From JAFARE01 sp035566535 (GTDB lineage Bacteria > Chloroflexota > Dormibacteria > Aeolococcales > Aeolococcaceae): 12,217 nt of DNA. Within the stretch, counting starts at the first letter, position 1. Each line of letters starts with the position of its first letter. The translations under genes and the position numbers were made by a program. Below are positions 1-6,112 of this stretch, one piece after another. The notes under the pieces are model-generated. The model worked only from the letters and a program-made list of their open reading frames with translations, ran no database searches and was not told where the DNA came from. The DNA is taken from NCBI GenBank assembly GCA_035566535.1, contig DATMRA010000108.1:1-12217 (forward strand), in the 5' to 3' direction.

Positions 1-1
1 C

Positions 2-1801
2 GCGTCAACAACCGCAATGCCGGACAACGCAGCGGCGCCGCTCACCGGGGGGCCGACTGACACCACATCCGGCTGCAACCTCACCTCGCCGTCGGTGCCC
101 GCGATGCAGACGGTGGCGTCGCTCCTCGCGTCGCGACAGGGAATGAGCAACGCGCTCCTGGTGGATGCCGCGCACTCTGCGGACGGTCATCCGGTCGCGG
201 TCATGGGACCGCAGGTCGGTTACTACACGCCCGAGATCCTCATGGAAGAGGACCTGCACTCCACGGACGGCACGTTCGACGCGGAGGGTGCCGCCTTCCC
301 GGGCACCAACTTCATCGTCGAGCTGGGACGCGGACGCAACTTCGCCTGGTCGGCGACTTCGGCCGAGACTGACAACGTCGACCAGCGCCTGGAGATCATC
401 TGCGATCCAAGCGGCGGGGCGCCTGCGGCGAATGGGACGTCGTACAAGTTGAACGGTGCGTGCGTGCCGATGCGGCATGAGACATTCACCGAGGTCTGCT
501 TCACCAAGCCGGGCGGCTTGGGGGCACCCGTGGTCATCAATCACGAGGTGTACTTCACGAATCCCATCGATCCGGTCCAGGGTCCCGTCCAGGGATGGAC
601 CAGCGCCGGGGGAGCGCCGGTCGCCGTCGTCAATCAGCGCAGCACGTACAACCACGAGGTCGACTCCGGCATCGGGTTCCTACGGTTCGGCATGCCTGCG
701 TATACACACGACGCCGCGTCGTGGATGACCAGCGCGGGCAGCATCCAGTACACGTTCAACTGGTTCTACGTCGACAGTAAAACGATCGCGTACTATCAGA
801 GCGGTCTGCTGCCCATCCGTCCCAGCAACGTCGACCCAAATCTGCCGACGTGGGGCGACGGCCGCTCAAATTGGCAGGGCTTTCTCAGCTTCAGCGCGCA
901 CGCGCATCAAGTCGGATCGCCGACGGGTTACCTCACCAGCTGGAACAACCGCGGGGCGCAGAAGTTCTCGGCCGCGGACGACAAGTACTCCTGGGGCCCT
1001 GTGCAGCGCGTGCAGTCGTTGAACCAGGAGATCGGCAAGCAATTCGCGCTCAACCACGGCAAGATCACCCGGGCCAATCTCGTGACCGCCATGGAGACCG
1101 CCGCGGCGGTTGATCTCACTGGCCGGCAGGTGCTACCGCTCCTGCTCTCGTACGCGAGCCATCGCTCGGAACCGGCGGGTGTGCAAGCGATGCTCGCCCA
1201 GCTGCAGCAGTGGTTCAACACCGGCGCATTGCGTCGCAAGGCCGCCGGCGGCGACAGTCAGTACGCCGACGCCGCCGCCGTTGCGATCATGGACCAGCTC
1301 TACCCGGCGCTCAATCGCGCGTTCTTTGACTCGCTGTTCAGCGCGGGCGGCGTGTACCAGCAGGATGGGCTCGACGCGGGCTACAACGTGGTACCGGTGC
1401 CCTTCGAAAACACACCGAACGGGGCCGGGTCACACCACGGTTCGTCCTACCAGGATGGGTTCGACGGCGTCGACTGGAAGGTGCTCCGCCAGGCGCAAGG
1501 TCTGAGCGTCGCATTGCCATTGTCGACCACCACGCTCGCGAAGTTGTGCGGCGGTCACGGTCTTGCAGGCTGCGGCGCCGCGGTCGATGCAGCGCTGCTC
1601 TCGACGTACAGCGCGATGGCGTCCATCAACGGCAGTTCGGCCGTCGGATCGTGGACGCAGGATGCCGCTACCAAGTCGGCGGGGCAGACGATGCCGGTGT
1701 ACGACAACATCCACTTCGCAGCCGTGGGCATCGTGGGCCAGCCTGCCATCGACTGGCAGAACCGGCCCACGTTCCAGCAGGTCGTCGAGTTCCCAAGCTG
1801 A
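2..1801 (+). CDS. Penicillin acylase family Ntn hydrolase, 5' end missing
   Basis: The frame is open to the left edge, so the true start, signal peptide and alpha chain lie outside; the ATG at 17 is only the first internal Met. Penicillin acylases are secreted or periplasmic amidases made as a precursor that cleaves itself just before a Ser, which becomes the N-terminal nucleophile of the beta chain. That Ser is seen at 146-148 in the context GMSNALLV. Counting it as beta residue 1, a Gln falls at position 23 in GPQVGYYTPE, matching the GPQFGWY segment of penicillin G acylase as I remember it. A WNN motif (codons 941-949) and an Arg in VQRV (1007-1009) match the family's Asn oxyanion-hole residue and conserved Arg. 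The protein ends at a TGA 13 bases before the convergent MFS gene. Substrate cannot be told from sequence: beta-lactam side chains, acyl-homoserine lactones or other N-acyl amides are possible. Family assignment is firm. Confidence 0.9.
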   Translation, partial: ASTTAMPDNAAAPLTGGPTDTTSGCNLTSPSVPAMQTVASLLASRQGMSNALLVDAAHSADGHPVAVMGPQVGYYTPEILMEEDLHSTDGTFDAEGAAFPGTNFIVELGRGRNFAWSATSAETDNVDQRLEIICDPSGGAPAANGTSYKLNGACVPMRHETFTEVCFTKPGGLGAPVVINHEVYFTNPIDPVQGPVQGWTSAGGAPVAVVNQRSTYNHEVDSGIGFLRFGMPAYTHDAASWMTSAGSIQYTFNWFYVDSKTIAYYQSGLLPIRPSNVDPNLPTWGDGRSNWQGFLSFSAHAHQVGSPTGYLTSWNNRGAQKFSAADDKYSWGPVQRVQSLNQEIGKQFALNHGKITRANLVTAMETAAAVDLTGRQVLPLLLSYASHRSEPAGVQAMLAQLQQWFNTGALRRKAAGGDSQYADAAAVAIMDQLYPALNRAFFDSLFSAGGVYQQDGLDAGYNVVPVPFENTPNGAGSHHGSSYQDGFDGVDWKVLRQAQGLSVALPLSTTTLAKLCGGHGLAGCGAAVDAALLSTYSAMASINGSSAVGSWTQDAATKSAGQTMPVYDNIHFAAVGIVGQPAIDWQNRPTFQQVVEFPS

Positions 1802-1814
1802 CGCGGGATATCGA

Positions 1815-3044
1815 CTAGCGTCTCTGCGCTGGCTGGTCGGCGCGTGGGCGTTCTTCGATGACTCGCACCTGCCGAAACGTCCTCCAGAGCGTCAGGTCGT
1901 AGATCGACTTCATCGCGCCAGCAATGACAAAGGGCAGGCCGAGTGTGAGGAGCATTCCCTGCAGGAGCGCGCCGGAGATCACGGGGCTGGCGGCCGACCC
2001 GGCGCTACGGGCCAGCGAGGTGACGCTGGCCGCGGCGGTCCGCTCCTCGGGTGCGACAAGCGCCATGGTGTATGCCTGACGGGTGGGCACGTCCATCTGC
2101 GAGAGCAACTGCCTGAGAAGTAGCACAGCTGCGGCGAGCGGGAAGGTGGGCATGAAAGCCACCACGGCGAGCAGCAGGTTCGATGGCAGGTGAGTGAAGA
2201 CCATCGTGTTCAGCAGGCCAAAGCGGCGAGCAAGAGGAACCGCTGCCAGAAACGAGAGAGCAGAAAGTGAATTGGCGGCAAAGAACAGTACCCCCAAAGT
2301 CCCCAGGGGTACGCCAAATCGCAAGTGGAAGTAGAGGGCCACGAGGCTCTGGACGATGAGTCCACCGGCCAGGGCGTCCACGCTGAACAAGGCGGCCAAG
2401 CGCATGACTATCGAGCGCGAGCGGTGCAAGGCGGGAGTGAACCGGGGTGGCCACCGGCGATGCTGGGCGCCGTTCGTCGCCTGAGGGCGGCTGTCAGCCT
2501 CGACCGACGGAGACAGACGCATCGCGAGCACAGCAGCCACAAAGGCAGCGAGCACATACAGGCCGAACATGAGGCGAATGCCGCTCGACAGGCTGATCCC
2601 CGTATGCGTGAGGACGTCGGGCAAGCCCGCGGCCAGAGCTCCCATCGCGCCGGCAAATGACGCGACCAGGTTGTATCGGGCAAAGGTTGCAGTCCGCCGC
2701 TCGCTGCGCACGATCTGCGGCACGATCGCTTGCTCGATGGGCAGAAACGGAGCTGTCTCGGAGCCCGACGTCCCCAACGTGCCGAAGAAGCCGGCGATCA
2801 GAAGTATTGGGTAGAAGGAGAGCAGCCCGAAGATGGCGCCAGTCAGTGCCATCAATCCGGCGAGCGCTACGAGCGTCCGCCGCCTCCCCCAACGATCCGC
2901 GTACAGGCCGATTAAGTAGGTCCCGAAAAAGTCACCCACGAGCGAGACGGTGATGAGGGCGCCGATCGCCACGGGTGAGAGACCACGTTGGGTGAGCGAC
3001 ACTGCCAGCAGAACGCCCAGCATTCCGTATGCAAACGCGCGCAC
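1815..3044 (-). CDS. MFS transporter, last gene of the arsR operon
   Basis: A 409-residue membrane protein of the major facilitator superfamily, with many hydrophobic segments separated by short charged loops. The family's motif A is present between the second and third helices (GLYADRWGRRR, residues 46-56). A long polar cytoplasmic loop rich in Arg, Gln and Pro follows about residue 175, the usual break between the two six-helix halves. Such proteins are proton-driven exporters of drugs or metabolites; the substrate is not visible here. The GTG at 3044 is the only standard start near the N-terminus, but it leaves the first helix short. The same frame continues upstream without a stop into plausible MFS sequence (ARLVIAARGVRAFAYGML). 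A CTG at 3092-3090 overlaps the TGA of the preceding gene, so the true start may be non-standard. Its place last in an ArsR-controlled operon suggests inducible export. It ends 13 bases from the convergent acylase gene. Confidence 0.88.
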   Translation of the reverse strand: MRAFAYGMLGVLLAVSLTQRGLSPVAIGALITVSLVGDFFGTYLIGLYADRWGRRRTLVALAGLMALTGAIFGLLSFYPILLIAGFFGTLGTSGSETAPFLPIEQAIVPQIVRSERRTATFARYNLVASFAGAMGALAAGLPDVLTHTGISLSSGIRLMFGLYVLAAFVAAVLAMRLSPSVEADSRPQATNGAQHRRWPPRFTPALHRSRSIVMRLAALFSVDALAGGLIVQSLVALYFHLRFGVPLGTLGVLFFAANSLSALSFLAAVPLARRFGLLNTMVFTHLPSNLLLAVVAFMPTFPLAAAVLLLRQLLSQMDVPTRQAYTMALVAPEERTAAASVTSLARSAGSAASPVISGALLQGMLLTLGLPFVIAGAMKSIYDLTLWRTFRQVRVIEERPRADQPAQRR

Positions 3045-3088
3045 ACCACGAGCAGCGATGACCAGCCGGGCATCCGATGTTCGGCGGG

Positions 3089-3550
3089 TCAGCTCGTCGT
3101 CGCCGTGAAGCCGCTGGCCTCCAGAATTGTCCTGAGGCGCTTCAGATCCTGCCGATTGGCCCTGCGCATAGCGCTGGCCATTATGGGTGCCAGAAACGTA
3201 GCGAACCCCGAGGGCTGGCCTCGGTTCCGCAGCTTCATCCTTGTGCCGCCAGCCCCGTTGTCCTCCCAGGTGTAGCTCGTTTCCATGGGAAACGGCCCTT
3301 CGCTCGTGCTCTGTACAAAACGCTCTCCCTGGACCAGCTCCTTCACCTCATATGTGTACTCGAGGCGGCGGCCGAGAAAGTAGGCAACGAAAGCGATCCG
3401 TGAGCCCACCGCAAGTGGCTTCGCTGTTTTCCACTCGACCGCTTTGATGTTCTTGTACCAAGATGTTGCGTTGTCAGGATCCGATGCATAGGACGCTACG
3501 TCGAATCGAGGCCGGTCTATCTCGATCTCCGTTTGGACATCGACTCTCAT
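3089..3550 (-). CDS. SRPBCC (START-like/polyketide-cyclase-type) protein
   Basis: A soluble 153-residue protein. The N-terminal strand MRVDVQTEIEIDRPRFDVASYASDPDNATSWYKN is typical of SRPBCC ligand-binding folds: a strand, a helix over the pocket opening, and the DPDNATSWY segment. The end (LKRLRTILEAS) forms the long C-terminal helix. These proteins enclose hydrophobic ligands; no enzyme activity can be assigned. I chose the ATG at 3550 rather than an in-frame ATG at 3649: it overlaps the stop of the upstream gene as ATGA, a GGGGACGGGG purine-rich stretch precedes it, and the 33 extra residues look unlike the fold. It is the second SRPBCC protein of the operon and too different from the first to be a recent copy. 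Confidence 0.85.
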   Translation of the reverse strand: MRVDVQTEIEIDRPRFDVASYASDPDNATSWYKNIKAVEWKTAKPLAVGSRIAFVAYFLGRRLEYTYEVKELVQGERFVQSTSEGPFPMETSYTWEDNGAGGTRMKLRNRGQPSGFATFLAPIMASAMRRANRQDLKRLRTILEASGFTATTS

Positions 3551-4041
3551 GCCCCGTCCCCCTGTTGAATCCTCGGCGACGCCGCCTTGTATTTGTCCGG
3601 AATCAGTTCCGGAATCAATGAAGCAAGGTTGTCCAGCATGGATCCCCAACCCCGTTCGTGCGACTCACGGTGTTCTGCCGGCAGCTGCTCGTGGATGAGC
3701 AGAAGATGCGTTTCATCGCCTCGCGGGGTGAGCACGACAGTGACGACGCTCGACCCTGGTCCCGTGTATCGAGAGCACCAGGTGAAGACGAGCTTTCGCG
3801 GCGATTCGACCACCAGATACTCGCCATGGTGATCGATTCGCATTCCGTCGCCGACCATCGCCACTCGAAACGATCCACCGACTCGAAGGTCCACCTCGAC
3901 CTCGGCGCGCCCGCTCGGTGAAAGCCACCTCGTCATCACGGAGGGGTCGGTCCATGCATTGAAGACGTCCTGCGCTGAAGCGGGCAAGACACGCTCGACC
4001 CGCGCCACGGCTCCCTCAGCCGGCTCGAGCTCACCTGTCAT
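3547..4041 (-). CDS. AHSA1/SRPBCC-domain protein paired with ArsR
   Basis: 164 residues of the AHSA1-like branch of the SRPBCC superfamily. The characteristic early segments are visible: RVLPASAQDVFNAWTDPSVMTRWLSP, then EVDLRVGGSFRVAM, then GEYLVVESPRKLVFTW, and the C-terminal helix around GWGSMLDNLASLI. Despite the family name (activator of Hsp90 ATPase), bacterial members next to ArsR regulators are small ligand-binding proteins of unknown substrate. The ATG overlaps the arsR TGA by ATGA, and its own TGA overlaps the ATG of the next gene in the same way. Translational coupling and co-regulation are therefore likely. A pair of ArsR regulator and AHSA1 protein is a common bacterial arrangement; the second SRPBCC gene and MFS gene that follow are an addition. 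Confidence 0.9.
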   Translation of the reverse strand: MTGELEPAEGAVARVERVLPASAQDVFNAWTDPSVMTRWLSPSGRAEVEVDLRVGGSFRVAMVGDGMRIDHHGEYLVVESPRKLVFTWCSRYTGPGSSVVTVVLTPRGDETHLLLIHEQLPAEHRESHERGWGSMLDNLASLIPELIPDKYKAASPRIQQGDGA

Positions 4042-4370
4042 CGCCGACTGCCTCGACGAAGGTGCGCATCAAGAGCGTCCAACCGCGACTCCCAGAAGGA
4101 CTGATACGTATCGATCCACCTCCCCGCCTCCACGAGCCGGTGGAATTCCGGCGCAATAAGGTGGTCTCGGCCGGAGATCGTTCGTGTGATGAGCCCTGCA
4201 GATTCGAGAACCTGAATGTGCTTGGACGTGGCAGCCAGTGAGACGTCGAATTGCGCTGCCAGGTCGGTGACGCGCTCGGGGCCGAAGCGGAGGAGTTCCA
4301 AGAGCCCGCGCCGTGCGGGGTGCGCCAGGGCGCCATAGGTCTGGTCAAGGATCCGGCTACGTTCAACCAT
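4038..4370 (-). CDS. ArsR-family winged-helix transcriptional repressor
   Basis: 110 residues. The N-terminal part (ILDQTYGALAHPARRGLLELLRFGPERVTDLAAQF) and the helix-turn-helix at about residues 34-61, with recognition segment SLAATSKHIQVLESAGLI, are classic ArsR. The C-terminal helix (RWIDTYQSFWESRLDALDAHL) is the form seen in ArsR proteins paired with AHSA1 partners. The protein contains no Cys, so a thiol metal-sensing site of the ArsR/SmtB kind is absent and the signal is more likely an organic ligand or a partner protein (inference). No Shine-Dalgarno precedes the ATG at 4370. A -10-like TAACAT eight bases upstream and an 18-bp palindrome over the start codon suggest a leaderless transcript repressed by its own product. 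It heads the four-gene operon running to 1815. Confidence 0.93.
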   Translation of the reverse strand: MVERSRILDQTYGALAHPARRGLLELLRFGPERVTDLAAQFDVSLAATSKHIQVLESAGLITRTISGRDHLIAPEFHRLVEAGRWIDTYQSFWESRLDALDAHLRRGSRR

Positions 4371-4379
4371 CTGGTTGAA
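4362..4379. promoter_or_regulatory. Perfect palindrome over arsR start codon, probable ArsR operator
   Basis: TTCAACCA-TC-TGGTTGAA is a perfect 8-bp inverted repeat with a two-base centre. Its left arm contains the first bases of arsR (the start codon occupies 4370-4368), and its right arm reaches the -10-like element. A second, imperfect AC/GT match extends it by two pairs after one mismatch. Two-fold symmetry of this size is what a dimeric winged-helix repressor binds. The position over the predicted transcription start fits autorepression by blocking initiation. That ArsR is the binder is inference from position. Confidence 0.75.
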
Positions 4380-4384
4380 TGTTA
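4379..4384 (-). promoter_or_regulatory. Candidate -10 element of the arsR operon
   Basis: Read on the minus strand this is TAACAT, fitting TAnnnT. Counting seven bases downstream places the start of transcription at about 4372-4370, that is at or within two bases of the arsR ATG, which implies a leaderless mRNA. No convincing -35 hexamer is visible at 16-19 bases. Confidence 0.45.
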
Positions 4385-4427
4385 GCGGAGGACGCAGGGG
4401 GCACGCTCGTCGAAGAACGCTAGCGCC

Positions 4428-4775
4428 CTACAACGCAAGGTGGAGTCGCAGAGCTTCGTCGAGTTGCGCCATGACGGAGGGCGGCACCACTGCTACTCGT
4501 GTACCGACGCGCTCAACCGCCACCGAGCGGACTTGCTCCGCCTGCGCTTTGGAGTCTCGTGGCAGCCCTGTAGCGGCGGCCTTCAACAGCACCTGAAAGG
4601 GGTAGAGCCGCTCGACGTTTGAGGTAACCGGGACGACCGTCACGACACCGCGTCCGAGGCGCGTCGCTGTGGTATTCGCGCCGTCGTTGCTCACAATCAC
4701 AGCAGGCCTCGTCTTGCTCGCCTCGGCCCCACGCACTGGTTCGAGGTCGACGACGCGGATCTCACCTCGCCGCAT
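4428..4775 (-). CDS. mazF: MazF-family mRNA interferase toxin
   Basis: 115 residues. MazF/PemK toxins are ribosome-independent or ribosome-associated endoribonucleases that cut RNA at short specific sequences and arrest growth. The family landmarks are in order: MRRGEIRVVDLEPVRG at the start, KTRPAVIVSND (residues 21-31, with the catalytic-site Arg), TVVPVTSN near 47-53, SKAQAEQVRSV at 75-85, and the ending QLDEALRLHL. From memory the sequence is close throughout to Mycobacterium tuberculosis MazF9 (Rv2801c); this is a recollection, not a search. I chose the ATG at 4775, which overlaps the antitoxin TGA by one base (TGATG), over an in-frame ATG at 4838 that would add 21 residues with no family resemblance. 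Cleavage specificity cannot be read off. Confidence 0.93.
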   Translation of the reverse strand: MRRGEIRVVDLEPVRGAEASKTRPAVIVSNDGANTTATRLGRGVVTVVPVTSNVERLYPFQVLLKAAATGLPRDSKAQAEQVRSVAVERVGTRVAVVPPSVMAQLDEALRLHLAL

Positions 4776-4996
4776 CAGGGGTTGACACCATCCCCGGCGG
4801 CGACCTCCCAGAGACCTGCTTCGCCCGTGGCCGCCCACTCTGCCCAGGCGTTCTCATATGCGTCGGTCAGCTCAGCGGCGCGAAGCAGCCGAACCGCTTT
4901 GTGGAGCACTGCCGAGCGAGAGGGGTATCCCTGGGTCTGGGCGTAGGCATCCAGGAACTCGACGTCCTCTTCAGGCAAGCTCATGCTCACTTTCAT
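4775..4996 (-). CDS. mazE: MazE-like ribbon-helix-helix antitoxin
   Basis: 73 residues. The N-terminal half (MKVSMSLPEEDVEFLDAYAQTQGYPSRSAVLHKAVRLLR) is a ribbon-helix-helix DNA-binding domain: a short strand MKVSMSL followed by two helices with the PSRS turn between them. The acidic, Trp-rich tail (YENAWAEWAATGEAGLWE) would wrap the toxin. From memory it resembles M. tuberculosis MazE9, including the GDGV near the C-terminus. The ATG at 4996 is preferred because it begins the RHH strand; the ATG at 4984 would cut that strand. Start/stop overlap with mazF and the inverted repeat just upstream fit the usual autoregulated antitoxin-toxin operon. Confidence 0.92.
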   Translation of the reverse strand: MKVSMSLPEEDVEFLDAYAQTQGYPSRSAVLHKAVRLLRAAELTDAYENAWAEWAATGEAGLWEVAAGDGVNP

Positions 4997-5003
4997 ACTC
5001 TGA

Positions 5004-5031
5004 TACTACTACGGTAGGTATGTGAGTAGTA
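5004..5031. promoter_or_regulatory. Inverted repeat upstream of mazE, candidate operator/promoter
   Basis: TACTACT at 5004-5010 is repeated inverted as AGTAGTA at 5025-5031, with 14 bases between; the shorter palindrome CTAC-G-GTAG lies at 5009-5017. RHH antitoxins bind such short symmetric half-sites. On the minus strand TAGTAT (5008-5003) fits a -10 element and would start RNA at about 4996, the A of the mazE ATG, so this transcript may also be leaderless. No clear -35 is seen. Confidence 0.45.
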
Positions 5032-5063
5032 CCCATCCCCGTCCTCCGCGACTTGCTCGTGGT

Positions 5064-5987
5064 CTAGGAAGCGGCGAGCAGGGATTTGACATAGGCAAGC
5101 TTGATGGGGTTGGCGACCGAGTGGATCTCGGTGATCACGTCGCCTTGGATGGTCATGGCCAGGGCCGCGATGACCTCACCGCCCATCATTGCGATTGCTC
5201 CCGCCGATGCGTTGACGGGCATGGGAATGAGCGTCACCCCAAAGTCGGCGATCCAGCGCAGCAGCAGCCGTGCCACCTTCATCCGCCCGACGACGCGGCT
5301 ACGCGGCGCGTGGGGCAGCATGCCGCCCGAGTCGGTTTCGCCGGCAGCCTCGGGGTCGAGCACCGCGAGCAGCGCCTCCAGATCACCCGTCGCGGCTGCG
5401 CTGAGGAATCGTTCAGCGACGCGGCGGGCGGCAACCGGATCCACCTTGATGCGTACCGACTGCCCTTCGGCATGGACATGCCGCCGCGCGCGGCTCGCCA
5501 GCTGGCGGCACGCCACGGCAGAGCGACCCATGATCGGCGCGATGTCCTCGAAGGAGTACTCGAAGACGTCATGCAGGATGAACGCGACGCGCTCCGCCGG
5601 GGTCAGCCGCTCGAGCACGACGAGCAGCGCGATGCGCACCGTGTCGTCGAGCGTCACGCGCTCCTCCGGCCCGAGGTCGCCAGCGCCTGGCGGAATCAGC
5701 GGCTCGGGCAGCCACGGACCCACGTAGGCCTCGCGCCGCACGCGGGCGGAACGCAGCTCGTCGAGGCACAGCCGGCTGACCACGACGACCAGCCAGGCGC
5801 GCACGTCATCGATCTCGTCGACGTCGATCTTGAGCAGCCGCGCGAAGGCCTCTTGGACGATGTCGTCGGCGTCGGTGATGCTGCCGAGCATCCGGTACGC
5901 GGTGTCGACGAGGTAGCGGCGGTGTTCGCGCCACGCCTCGTTGATCGCCGTCTCAGCGACGAGCTCAATCGGCGGTTGCGTGTTCAT
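5064..5987 (-). CDS. sigJ: ECF41-group RNA polymerase sigma factor (SigJ-like) with C-terminal SnoaL-like domain
   Basis: 307 residues, longer than the ~200 of ordinary ECF sigma factors. Region 2 is at about residues 25-85 (YRMLGSITDADDIVQEAFAR, then VRAWLVVVVSRLCLDELRSARVRRE). Region 4 is at about 115-172 (LERLTPAERVAFILHDVFEYSFEDIAPIMGRS). A SnoaL-like (NTF2-fold) extension follows at about 185-307. The linker YVGPWLPEPL (88-97) and the C-terminal NPIKL (293-297, compared with NPDKL usually) are hallmarks of ECF41, a group without an anti-sigma partner in which the C-terminal domain itself modulates activity. No anti-sigma gene is present here. The ATG at 5987 has GGAG six bases upstream; an earlier ATG at 6098 would place the ECF41 promoter inside the coding region, so it is rejected. 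The gene is divergent from the ABC exporter and faces a matching promoter. Confidence 0.93.
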   Translation of the reverse strand: MNTQPPIELVAETAINEAWREHRRYLVDTAYRMLGSITDADDIVQEAFARLLKIDVDEIDDVRAWLVVVVSRLCLDELRSARVRREAYVGPWLPEPLIPPGAGDLGPEERVTLDDTVRIALLVVLERLTPAERVAFILHDVFEYSFEDIAPIMGRSAVACRQLASRARRHVHAEGQSVRIKVDPVAARRVAERFLSAAATGDLEALLAVLDPEAAGETDSGGMLPHAPRSRVVGRMKVARLLLRWIADFGVTLIPMPVNASAGAIAMMGGEVIAALAMTIQGDVITEIHSVANPIKLAYVKSLLAAS

Positions 5988-6019
5988 GAGGTCTCCAGTG
6001 CGAGTGCTATCCACTGTAG

Positions 6020-6046
6020 GACGAGACACACCGCTCGAATGTGACA
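6020..6046 (-). promoter_or_regulatory. ECF41-type promoter of the sigma factor gene
   Basis: On the minus strand the sequence reads TGTCACA (6046-6040), sixteen bases, then CGTC (6023-6020). This equals the known ECF41 target motif (TGTCACA in the -35 region, CGTC in the -10 region). The -10 core is followed by CTAC, giving CTCGTCCTAC, identical to the opposite promoter. It lies 32 bases upstream of the sigma ATG and predicts positive autoregulation. Confidence 0.8.
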
Positions 6047-6073
6047 TGTCACGTCTCGCGGTGCTGCCTCGTC
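6047..6073 (+). promoter_or_regulatory. ECF41-type promoter of the ABC exporter operon
   Basis: TGTCACG at 6047-6053, a sixteen-base spacer, then CGTC at 6070-6073, inside CTCGTCCTAC. Only the last -35 base differs from TGTCACA. It begins at the base next to the opposite promoter's -35 element. The leader to the ATG at 6113 is about 30 bases and contains GGGAG at 6103-6107. Confidence 0.78.
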
Positions 6074-6112
6074 CTACCCCTGACGACATCACTCGCAACT
6101 ACGGGAGACATC

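Noticed and set aside
5..655. A 216-codon minus-strand frame within the acylase gene
   Set aside because: It is Arg-rich shadow coding opposite a strongly conserved acylase sequence, with no ribosome site or domain.
3551..3649. N-terminal extension of the second SRPBCC protein to an ATG at 3649
   Set aside because: The added residues do not resemble the fold, and the ATGA overlap plus the purine-rich ribosome site support 3550.
4418..4425. CGCTAGCG palindrome between mazF and arsR
   Set aside because: An 8-bp self-complementary word is common at this GC content, and it is too short and ill-placed for a terminator or operator claim.
5022..6044. A 340-codon open frame on the plus strand opposite the sigma factor gene
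   Set aside because: It is rich in Arg, His and Asp without any domain, runs antisense through a clearly recognised ECF41 gene, and is the expected by-product of high GC content.
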